Shown one piece after another: positions 1 through 8,228 of a stretch of DNA of 15,292 nucleotides. Position numbers and translations under genes: made by a program. The notes under the pieces were generated by a model, which was not told the origin of the DNA, searched no databases, and worked only from the letters and a program-made list of their open reading frames with translations. Source of the stretch: Suillus spraguei. Lineage: Eukaryota; Basidiomycota; Agaricomycetes; Boletales; Suillaceae. The stretch's first letter is position 1. Every line of letters begins with the position of its first letter. The DNA is taken from positions 1-15,292 of the forward strand of contig JABCPU010001127.1 in NCBI GenBank assembly GCA_016800925.1. The letters are read 5' to 3'.

Positions 1-1091
1 AATCCACTCCTCGAGTTTGGTTGAGTGAGTTAATGCATATAACTCTTCACCGTGCGGGTCACTGACTAATTGTAGTCACCGGGTCTTCCACTGGATTTGG
101 CAGGGCGATGGTGGAAGAAGTGTTGCGTAAGGCGAGATTGCCGTTGCAACTCTGCGCAAGCCATCCGTCCTTGATGACCTCGCGGCCCAATATCCACGCA
201 CTCAGCTCCTAGTACTCCGTCTGGACGTAACAAACGAAGCGCAGTTAAAATCTGTCTTCGCACAGGCCAGGATGCCTTTGGGCATGTCGACGTCGTATAT
301 AACAATGCGGCACAGGCGCATTTTCCAGGAGATAGAGGGGACGTCGTTGGACCGTGCCAGGGAACTAATGGACATCAATTTCTGGGGCCGGTAACAGTAA
401 GCCTTGAGGCTGTTAGATTCTTTAGAGAAGAAACCCGAAGGGTAGTGGGGGACGCTCATCCAAGTATCGAGCATGGCGGGGACCACTGCAATCCCGCTGA
501 TCGGGTTCTATAGCACTACGTGAGTGGGATGATGCTATGTTTTGCAAGCGTTGCTGAAGCATTGGTGTTCATAGGAAAGCAGGTAATGTTGCCTGCGGCA
601 GACTTTTGTAATTTTGACTCATTACCATTAGCCTTGGATTCGTTCACAGACGTCCTGGCACAAGAAGTCCTTCCGCTTGGAACATTCGTGTGAGTAATTA
701 AAGGGATGGCAGCCGCTGAGTGTTGAATGGCCATACAGTTCGTGAATGTCCACCAGGTTGGACGCGCACACCCATTGTAGAGTTTCATCGAGTGAGCTAC
801 CCGAGCCTCCAGCACTGTATGCATCAGAGCCAACGGCCGTGACGACGGGGATTCGTGCTGGATTTGACGCGTTCACTAGAAGCGACGCACTGGCTCCTGT
901 TGAGGTTGCGACAAAACGCATTTGGTCAGTGACGCAGATGGGCGATGAATACTTGCGCAAGGGTGTTCAGGAGGGTATTCCACGCCTTGTAAACGTGCAT
1001 ACAGGCATGGACTCGCTGGAACGTGTGCAGGCAAAATTGGGCGGCTGCAGGTGAGTTGATGTGGAATACGAAGGTCCATTATGAGTACTAG
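1..1091 (+). pseudogene. Short-chain dehydrogenase/reductase (SDR) gene, 5'-truncated by the window edge, frame-disrupted
   Basis: Classical SDR, an NAD(P)-dependent oxidoreductase; the substrate cannot be inferred. Inferred exons are 1-24, 76-519, 575-582, 632-689 and 739-1091. Splicing the first two gives RVWLI-TGSSTGFG, the Rossmann TGxxxGxG nucleotide-binding motif. Further blocks read LVLRLDVTN, HVDVVYNNAA, LMDINFWG, IQVSSMAG (catalytic Ser) and GFYSTTK (catalytic Tyr and Lys, the Lys on an 8-nt exon), then ALDSFTDVLAQEVLP and a C-terminal GMDSLERVQAK. These blocks lie in different frames. Apparent single-base losses sit near 131, 270, 389, 432, 453, 1036 and 1050, with less certain shifts near 325 and 690-740. 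All introns are 49-55 nt with GT..AG ends. The stop (TAG 1089-1091) is reached only in the corrected frame. It is either a recent pseudogene or a functional gene with consensus errors. The fold assignment is secure, the function class is broad, and the true start lies outside the window. Confidence 0.8.
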
Positions 1092-2555
1092 ACACGATTC
1101 ACATGCATTGTGAACTCCCGAATCAAGCCTGAAATGTTCAGGCGTGCCCTCAATTGTCGAACTCGTGGTTCATATAACTGTATCATACTATAAGATGTCC
1201 ATTTTCTTGAAGCATATGAAAATACTTACTATTCTACATGTACTGTCAGTGACGGTGCTGAATTCATCTGTCAGACGTTATATGATTATGGTCACGGGCA
1301 AATAGCTTGAACAACGCCAACGGCGATCAAGGTATACGGCTCAGTTGAAAATTGAATAATTTAAATTCAGCAAAGAAAGAAAGGGTGAATCACAGAGAAT
1401 AGTAGAATCTGTAGTAGTAACAGTGAAAAAACATGCCTATTAAGTATTGAGCTAGCCCAATGAATACGAAAACATGTATCTACGAAGCTCAGTATTACAG
1501 TGAGATTCGAGTCTGATCACCTACTTAGCCTGCTGCAGGCGCTCGTCCCCCAGGATAAGAGTCTGTTAGTTGGACCAGAAGGAAGCTAGTCGTGCGGGAA
1601 AGTAGCGATTTCGAGCTTGCGAAAGCTCTCCTGACGCTGCCCTACCGCCTGTACCTCTCTTTCCGTTTAGAATCACTACGACTGAGCCTATGTGAACAGT
1701 GGGAGTAAATGGTCTGTGCGACACTGCAGCTGCAACCACTCTAGGGCCAGCCCATCGTAAGGGTGATGTACGATTAGGAGGACAGAGGGCTGCAGGTGGA
1801 ACAGAGCTTTATTGCAAGGTCGGCCTTAATCCGATCACGAGGGCTGCATGCCGTGAGGTCCCCGAATGAAACCGTTTCAGTAACACCAGAATTATTCAAA
1901 TCCATGCGAGTAGACGATGCTGGACCGCATAGTGATGTCAGTATGCTAGAACGAAGATTTCAAGTGGAGTGTGATTAGGGAAGGCTGCAGAAAGGAACTG
2001 ATTTGCTCACCAATATCTTTTTGCACGCTGATGCGCGTCGTGTTGTCATGAAACTTCGTAGGTGTGAGCCATATTATTGCATGCAGGAACTAGAGGCGGT
2101 TGTGGCCACTGAGGCCTGAGGGCTAGCAGACCATTTGTGGGAACAGATTTGATCGTGACGAGAATGTCACATTGCTAATCTCCCCTAGCCCGATCATAAG
2201 GAAGGAAATCAGTTGATTACACACTACAACTTTCCAACACCCTCTTTGCGCAATATCATCAATGTTGGTCGTGACAAAACAGGAAAGCGCCCAGAACGAT
2301 GCATGCAGTACCGTGATAGCATTTCATATTTTGAATCGGTTGCAGGGAAACTTGAAAATCGTGCACTAGAAGACTCCCAGAAGCGGGAATCACGACGACG
2401 ATACGGTCCAAGCCCAAGCGCTAGCGCTAGTAGTCCAAATGAATGTAAGCCTCATGTCTCACTGCCAGCCAGACTTCTGAACCCAGAATGAAAATTCAAG
2501 TAGAAGTCCCAGCACTCCAAAACCTGCAGATTTTACAGGTCAAATATATGCTTAG
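1092..2555. other. Region without an assignable gene
   Basis: No recognisable protein family was found on either strand. The longest open stretch is at about 2213-2491 on the plus strand (92 codons, no ATG at its 5' end). It has a basic, Ser-rich C-terminal half around RYGPSPSASASS and could be an exon of a decayed gene, or chance. A second open stretch at 1796-1978 (60 codons, GTG/ATG-poor) is equally unidentified. The part from 1092 to 1500 is AT-rich with frequent stops in all frames and looks intergenic. I saw no tandem repeat, terminal inverted repeat or transposase motif. Confidence 0.4.
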
Positions 2556-3537
2556 ACTATCCGATCAGGCAGGGACTACCGTGCAACGGTTGCCTTCACA
2601 GCATGGACAGTGACGAATGGGTTTTTCGCGTGGATGGGTGGATTCATGCTCTACGTCGATGGCAAGCCGCAACCCACTCTTACACCCCATGAACTTCTGC
2701 GCTTTGTTCGTAGGAAAAACGTGGACATGCCTAACATCACAGAGGCAGATATAGAAGATCGGAGCAAGGGCGATGGACTATTAAAAGGCATCGCCATTCT
2801 TCAGTTGGTGTGGTTCGTCACCCAGCTCGCTCGTCGCACGTTATATCCAGAACCTTCCAGTAACCTTGTTCGAAATCTACACTAGCTGCTCTAACCTGCA
2901 TCGGCTATTGGTAGTGGTGGAAGAAACTCAAGGACGTACGGCGTCCTTACATCGTTCATTAGCTGAAGGCAATTGCATCTCAGCCAAGTGACTTAACCTA
3001 CGAGTATGTGGTTAAGATTCTGCATGAGATCGTTCTCATTCGCTCGCATCCTATGTAGGAAGGCTGATTCAGAAGACTCCGGTATATGTATGATGTCTTA
3101 CATGTTTCTTTTATCTCGCCGATCCTTTTGTCAGTCTTATGGGCATACGTTTCGCCATGTGCTACCCGATCTCGTCGTATTCCATCTCTGGGTGGTTACG
3201 GTGAGTATCAGAATATGACCACACTTTTCCAGTGGGATGGTGTTTTGAGCCATACATTGTCTGTGCTGGAATTACTTGTTTAAAAGCCACACTGAGCAGT
3301 GGCGTGTGGTATCCCTTGGGACCAGTATTTCTCTTTATTAATATTGGGTATTCCATGTGGATGCCCGAAATGGATTCCTGTCCTGGACTGATCATGGTGA
3401 TGACTGCAATCATTAGCGCTTTCATATACATCGCAGGACGCATCACGTTAATCATTCTTATGATACTGAGCTTGCGATCACTACCTCCTGGCGTATACGA
3501 TACAGTAGACTGGACCAGATTTGTTCCACATTTCTAG
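2556..3537 (+). pseudogene. Degenerate multi-span membrane protein (uncharacterised basidiomycete family)
   Basis: The translated pieces resemble an uncharacterised multi-TM protein family that I recall from Agaricomycete genomes; no function is known to me. After a possible acceptor (TTAG at 2552-2555) the first piece contains TNGFFAWMGGFMLYVDGK, then LTPHELLRFVR and ITEADIEDRSKGDGLLKGIA, followed by a hydrophobic segment. The last piece (3232-3537) has two or three hydrophobic segments and ends SLRSLPPGVYDTVDWTRF-VPHF before TAG. Between them the frame shifts near 2840, 2890 and 3235. TAG codons at 2912-2914 (inside a GYW-stop-WWKK run) and 3056-3058 interrupt otherwise readable sequence. 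At least one of these is best explained by a TGG-to-TAG substitution, so this copy looks genuinely inactivated. The 5' end is uncertain; the middle third is poorly conserved and may contain unrecognised introns. Confidence 0.6.
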
Positions 3538-3999
3538 TTTTATTGCATTGTCGTAGCATAGTGTGACAAACCGCATGTTCTTACCATCACTGTCAAAATT
3601 AGAGGTGGGAACGTAGCTCGGAAGATGCTTGATGATCTAAAGAAAAGTGACTACATGGATGAGTTGTCTGCAGCAGTTTCTACACACGCTGTATATGCGT
3701 ATATATAATCGAGGGGGCGGTCAAAGAACCTAGATATGAATTGACAGGTACATTTGGCAAAGTCCATCAATCCGACGTGGCTGGAAGAGAACAAAGATGA
3801 CAAGTCGGCATATCCACCACTGGACAACTCGGTTGGTCATCGGCGATATTGATAGGGCCACCTGGCATGAAATGGAACGTGTTAGTCACGTCCACTCGGC
3901 GACGCGTCGAGTGTGATGCTCGAACATGGTTTTTATGAACAGCCGTAACGAGATTTCATGCTTGGGACGTTGAATGTATTCATCGGGAGCGATCGCTAG
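3538..3999. other. Region without an assignable gene between two gene remnants
   Basis: Short open pieces on the plus strand read protein-like for 15-25 codons (for example around 3620-3700, KMLDDLKKSDYMDEL) but are broken by stops and match no family I recognise. They may be further decayed exons upstream of the SDR-like exon at 4000. There is a GCGATCGC palindrome at about 3990-3997. No repeat or RNA gene was seen. Confidence 0.35.
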
Positions 4000-4188
4000 C
4001 TGATAGAGGCTGTGACTTTAAAGCACATTTGTCCGATGGCGCGGACAGACAATGAGGACCTATGCAAGGGTATGAAAGAGGGCATGATCTTGCTGGAGCG
4101 TGTGCATGCAAAGATTGGGTGGCTGCAGGGTGAGCTGATGCTGGTCAGAATACTGAGTTCATTAGTCACGTGTACGTCTACAAGATGA
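4000..4188 (+). pseudogene. Orphan exon resembling the C-terminus of the SDR at 1-1091
   Basis: An open stretch begins right after a possible acceptor (CTAG at 3996-3999) and ends at TGA 4186-4188. Its core, LLERVHAKIGWLQGELM, matches the frame-corrected tail of the left-edge SDR (SLERVQAKIG.LQGELM). At the DNA level 4093-4140 aligns to 1016-1061 with about 42 of 48 columns identical and two one-base gaps, both missing from the left copy. Upstream of the core only a weaker similarity remains (an EGI/EGM and CKG/RKG pattern). No Rossmann motif, catalytic Tyr/Lys block or start was found upstream, so this is probably the leftover of a duplicated SDR gene, now without a usable coding context. 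It lies 137 bp downstream of, and convergent with, the P450 gene. Confidence 0.5.
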
Positions 4189-4324
4189 ACGATTAGTTCC
4201 GCAGAAGCAATCTGTGTGATTCCATGCGCGAACTGCACAGATGTCATAGCGATGGGCACCGAAGGTTAAAAATTCTGGTTGTATCCTACATGTTATCAAT
4301 TTCTCCAGTTTGATCAGCATGCGC

Positions 4325-6405
4325 TTAGTAGTTAGCATCTTGTTGAATGAGTCCGAGGGCTGTTGCAGAGCGAGGCTTGATAGAACATTTGAAAGGTTTG
4401 GGGTGACTGGGAATATGTCTATCCAGACCAGCACTGGACGTAACAAGATTTGCGACATACCTGATGTTACTGAATGACGGTTCAAACTCGGGAGTGATCT
4501 CAAGACCATTCTCAACAACCTTGGAAATATCAAATACGGCCAATGACATGGCAGCAGAAATCCAGATGGATGCATCAGCGAGGTGAAGGCCTACCCAATA
4601 AAAAGCGAGCAGCTCAGATACCTGTTTGTATTCTGTGAGTGAGGCATACCTGGGCAAATCCTACGGTGCAGAGAGTTAGCCATTCCGTTCAAACCTAATT
4701 GTATGCTTACCGTCTACCAAAGCCGAAGCAGACCGTGCGAGGATCCACCTCAGGTTCCTTTCCATCATTAGCCAAGAAGCGTTCAGGGTTGAATTGCGAG
4801 GGGTTAGCATATGACCGTTGGTCATTAAGCATGAACCTGTCACAATTGAGCGCTTTAAATTCCGTTCATAAATCGAACATGGAAATGGGAGGTGCTAACC
4901 AGATGTTAGACAATACCATGGAGCCTTTTGGTATATAGTACCCGTCATGGTAATCATCCTCGGTCACACAATGGGGAAAACCTGTCATCGAGATACCCTT
5001 CCTTCGTCAATGCAATGTCATCATAAACGAAGTGCACATACCGGTAGGAGAAACAACGTTCCACCGGTAGACTTCTTTAACAAGCGCCTCGATATAGGGG
5101 AGGGAGTCACGGTCGGCGAAGGTGGGAAGACGATCAGGGCCAACCACAGCATCTATTTCAGCCTGAGCTTTCTTCTGTGAATCAGGGAAAAGTGTCATCG
5201 CTAGAAAAAGGGAGTATATTGCAGAAACAGTCTGAGAAAATAGGTGTTGTACTTTCAGATGATTACTACAAATATACAGAGAGGGACCAACCGTGTCGGC
5301 GCCACCCCCATATAGAGAAAAAGCAGACCATTTCACGATGTCATCCTCTTCTGCAGACACAGCACAACCTTCCAAGAGATTCGAGGTAAAAGACATAGGG
5401 GCAATACCAGCAGCCTAAAAAGCCAAACTCTTCAGCGTATGATCGCAAAAGTGCGAAATGATCACCATCTGATCCTTAACAAACTTATGGGATGCAGAAG
5501 CCATCTCTTCGAGAGTCTCACGCCATTCACGTGCTATGCGCTGAAAGCCAGCGCCAGGGAACCATGCAGGGACTTTTGCCACTGCAATGTCAAGGTCATA
5601 GGAAGTCTATGTCACAAACAAGAAAGCTTACGCAACGGTAAAACGTCAACCATGAAGGCACCGGGAGTTATGGCCTGCGTGATTCTGCCCATAACGCGGT
5701 CTGCAAGGCCAACGAAGGGATCGTTATTCTCTTTCACTTCATAACCATAAGAGATACGCAGAATGACAGCGCCAGCAGTGCTACAGTAAAAATTTAAGAT
5801 CACATCAATACAATGATGAATAATACGTACTGTCGAACATGTCTCTGTAGTTGGTTGGGTTCCGCAAGCACACGCTTCAGGAATCGGTGAGTCTCAACCT
5901 CCTCGATCTGCTTGTATTCGTCCACTGCGGCACGGCTACCCATGGCATGGTGGATGATCTTGCGGTACTGGCGAAAACGGTCACCATAAGGGAGGAAAGG
6001 TAAGGAGTCCTTGAAGCCAACAAGTTCGCCACCCATAGGAAAAACAGGACGGTCAGAGTATACGGCGCTTTTATTGTCCAGCATTTCCATTGCAATCTTG
6101 ACAGAGTTCAGCACAATAATGTGCTGGCCCAGAACCTGAACATGCGTAATATCACCTGCAGAAATGACTTTTAAATAAGCATGATTTTGGGAAAATGGAA
6201 TGCGCTCACCATACTTCTTGGCCCACTCGGTAAATGTGAGGCAGGGCTTGATGCGAGGCATATCTGAAATGTTACCAATGAGAGGCCAACCTGCGGGACC
6301 AGGTGGGTATGGTACAGGATTCTTGGCGAACACCTGCTTTGCCAGATAGATTCCGATACCAGCAAGGCATAGGTCCACCCAAGTAACATCGTTGAGTGTC
6401 AACAT
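4325..6405 (-). CDS. Cytochrome P450 monooxygenase, 11 exons, intact
   Basis: Haem-thiolate monooxygenase, expected on the ER membrane and fed by NADPH-P450 reductase; substrate unknown. Exons (high to low): 6405-6210, 6155-5831, 5780-5632, 5581-5466, 5414-5292, 5231-5042, 4981-4900, 4836-4711, 4660-4650, 4590-4461, 4418-4325. They sum to 1542 nt (513 aa plus TAA) with every junction in frame. A hydrophobic N-terminal anchor (about residues 8-22) precedes the Pro hinge PYPPGPAGWPLIG (33-45). The I-helix oxygen-binding motif is GGADTT (299-304), the K-helix ExxR is E356-R359, the PERF-type motif is NPERF (410-414), and the haem loop is FGFGRRICPG with Cys438. The I-helix to K-helix wording resembles Agaricomycete P450s often annotated as O-methylsterigmatocystin oxidoreductase-like (CYP64-like), but that name says little about substrate. 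Introns are 42-63 nt; exon 9 is only 11 nt. The start ATG is the first in frame after a TATA box about 65 nt upstream. Confidence 0.95.
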
Positions 6406-6469
6406 GGTTTGCGAGCAGAGTAAACAACAGAGCGGGGTTGTAGAGCGAGCGATCAGAATGGAGAGCCGT

Positions 6470-6476
6470 ATTTATA
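6470..6476 (-). promoter_or_regulatory. TATA box of the P450 gene
   Basis: On the minus strand the sequence reads TATAAAT, about 65 nt upstream of the P450 ATG at 6405. This spacing would give a 5' leader of roughly 30-40 nt. It is a single-motif call based on position; no transcript evidence is available. Confidence 0.5.
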
Positions 6477-6480
6477 TCTA

Positions 6481-8056
6481 TCGGAGTAAACCTCAGGCCC
6501 CGCATCAAAATGAAATCCAAATGAAAACCTACGGGCGACAAACTGCAACGGAACATGATGCATGAGCAGCAACAATCATCTTTAGCCATGATCTCAACCC
6601 ACACCATCAGATCCTAGCATCTGCCTAATAGTTATGAAAACACAGGTGTAGGCCTTATTGGGGAGGACATGATAGAGCTGACTGGCGAGACAAAAAAGTG
6701 GCTGTTAACAGGTTGTGGCAGGACACCCTCTCATAGGCAGACACACGAACACATCCAAAAGCAGCTCGATAATTTGTATACTAGCCAGTGAACTAAATAT
6801 CAACGCAGAAGCACAGACCAGCAAATTTGGACCCGTTAAATTCTAATGGATCCAGCAGCATGATGGTGATTAGGTACTAACAAAGTAATCGGAAAACCTC
6901 GAAACCTGTTGAAATACATTGCCAACAGAGGCAAAAGAGGTGAACTTATCAAACAAAAAGATCGGTATCACCCACCGCCCTTAGCAGGTGCACCAGGCAC
7001 CTGTGTCTGGCTGTGAGATTGCAGTCGTCAACCGATCTTTCCCCTTCCACGCTGGTAACATGTTGACTTGTTGAGTGGGGATGCCCAATTTGGAGTACCT
7101 CGTCCTACGTGGTGCCTATGTTTGATAGGTACTCCTTTTTTCTGGGCGATTACTTGGAGCGAGCGGATGCGTGCGGGGTATTGTACTTTGTGGTCCTGGT
7201 GCTGTAGTGGACGATGCATCGACAAACATCACGGGATAGTGGGGCTAAAATTGAAAATTTTTACGGAGAACAAAGAAGGGAAGAGTTGTGAATTAATGAT
7301 CATGTGTGACAAACAAGAGTCAACAACGCGTTGTCACCTCTGAACGTTTGAACGTTAACTTTGAAGTTCTACAGGAGAACAGACTATCATGCATGCTGCC
7401 ACATCTGCCAGGGTATGTTAGGGTTTAAGTCAGGCTCGTACAATAAGTGTGTTTAAATTTATGTATAGAAGCAAAAAGAATACATTAACTTCTTCAGGCA
7501 GAAGTTCATGTCCTACAGAAAAGGATCAGCTGAACTACGAAAGTACCGAGGCTATTATATCAACACACATAAACCTGTCGCACCATTATGAAGCTAAGGA
7601 CGCTACTCAGACCTCAGGTTTGGCCCCCACGATGTTCTGCATCAAAGTTATTGATAGGAAGGGTACCAAACTCTACCAGTCACCAAATTCCAACAATGCG
7701 AGAGCGTGGTTTACTCCGGTCGCAAAGAGCAAGGTCCCGAGTTTATTGGGAGGAAACGAGCCGTCTATGCAGCTTATACTCTTTGAAGGTATGTGAATCG
7801 TCATCCGAACCATTGGCAAGCTGACCAGAAGTGTTGGAGCCAGCAGCTAGGAGACGTAGATATGGAGTCTGAGCGCTGAGCTTCTATGAACGGGCACGAT
7901 GTAAGACTTGATTATAATCACTGAGAAAACTGATCAATTCGGGTCTTGCACGCATATGAATATGTTTTTATCAACCAATAATACAAATATTATGTCATGA
8001 GGAGCAGGTGTCACATATGTACGTGACTCAAAGAGCGGCTACTCCTTAACTTGTTC
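6481..8056. other. Divergent intergenic region between P450 and ammonium transporter
   Basis: The P450 and the transporter are transcribed away from each other, so this stretch should hold both promoters. I found no gene in it. Open frames at 7068-7343 and 7449-7796 on the plus strand lack a recognisable domain and lack good starts. Visible structure is limited to two inverted repeats: a 7-bp stem with a 5-nt loop at 6985-7003 (CAGGTGC/GCACCTG) and a longer-loop one at 7092-7135, listed separately. No transposon ends or tandem repeats were seen. Confidence 0.5.
7092..7135 (+). repeat. Perfect 9-bp inverted repeat followed by a T-run
   Basis: GGAGTACCT (7092-7100) and its exact reverse complement AGGTACTCC (7127-7135) are separated by 26 nt, and a run of Ts follows directly. 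A transcript could form a 9-bp stem. In a fungal nuclear genome there is no reason to call this a rho-independent terminator; it could be a chance palindrome, a binding site pair, or part of a small RNA. Confidence 0.35.
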
Positions 8057-8095
8057 TTATCTAAGCTTGGCGCCATTTCTTATCCGACCAATCAG
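8057..8095 (+). promoter_or_regulatory. GATA-type sites and CCAAT box upstream of the ammonium transporter
   Basis: TTATCT (8057-8062) and TTATCC (8080-8085) are reverse-strand AGATAA and GGATAA, the core bound by fungal GATA factors (AreA/Nit2/Gat1 type). They lie immediately upstream of a good CCAAT box, ACCAATCAG (8087-8095). A further GATA core lies at 8156-8159. GATA factors are known to activate ammonium permease genes under nitrogen limitation in fungi, so the arrangement fits the downstream gene. Binding here is inferred only from motif and position. The CCAAT box about 135 bp before the chosen ATG (8229) also supports a transcription start downstream of the out-of-frame ATG at 8117. 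Confidence 0.45.
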
Positions 8096-8228
8096 TTGCA
8101 ATCAGTCAACCTCAACATGTCAAGCCCCAAAACTAAAACTCCAGCACACACTAGCTATCAGTTGGACAGACGTGACTGCCTGAACAGTCAGCCCTTCGTG
8201 TATCTCCTTCCAGATTATATTCGACGTC

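Noticed and set aside
628..960. 110-codon minus-strand open frame over the SDR 3' half
   Set aside because: The plus strand there carries the recognisable SDR C-terminal region; the antisense frame is a shadow.
7028..7343. Overlapping open frames on both strands (65 and 91 codons)
   Set aside because: Mutually overlapping with no family resemblance; rich in Trp/Cys/His in a way typical of spurious translation.
7449..7796. 115-codon open frame on the plus strand
   Set aside because: No domain, no good start (it opens with GTG), no splice partners, and composition like translated non-coding DNA; probably chance.
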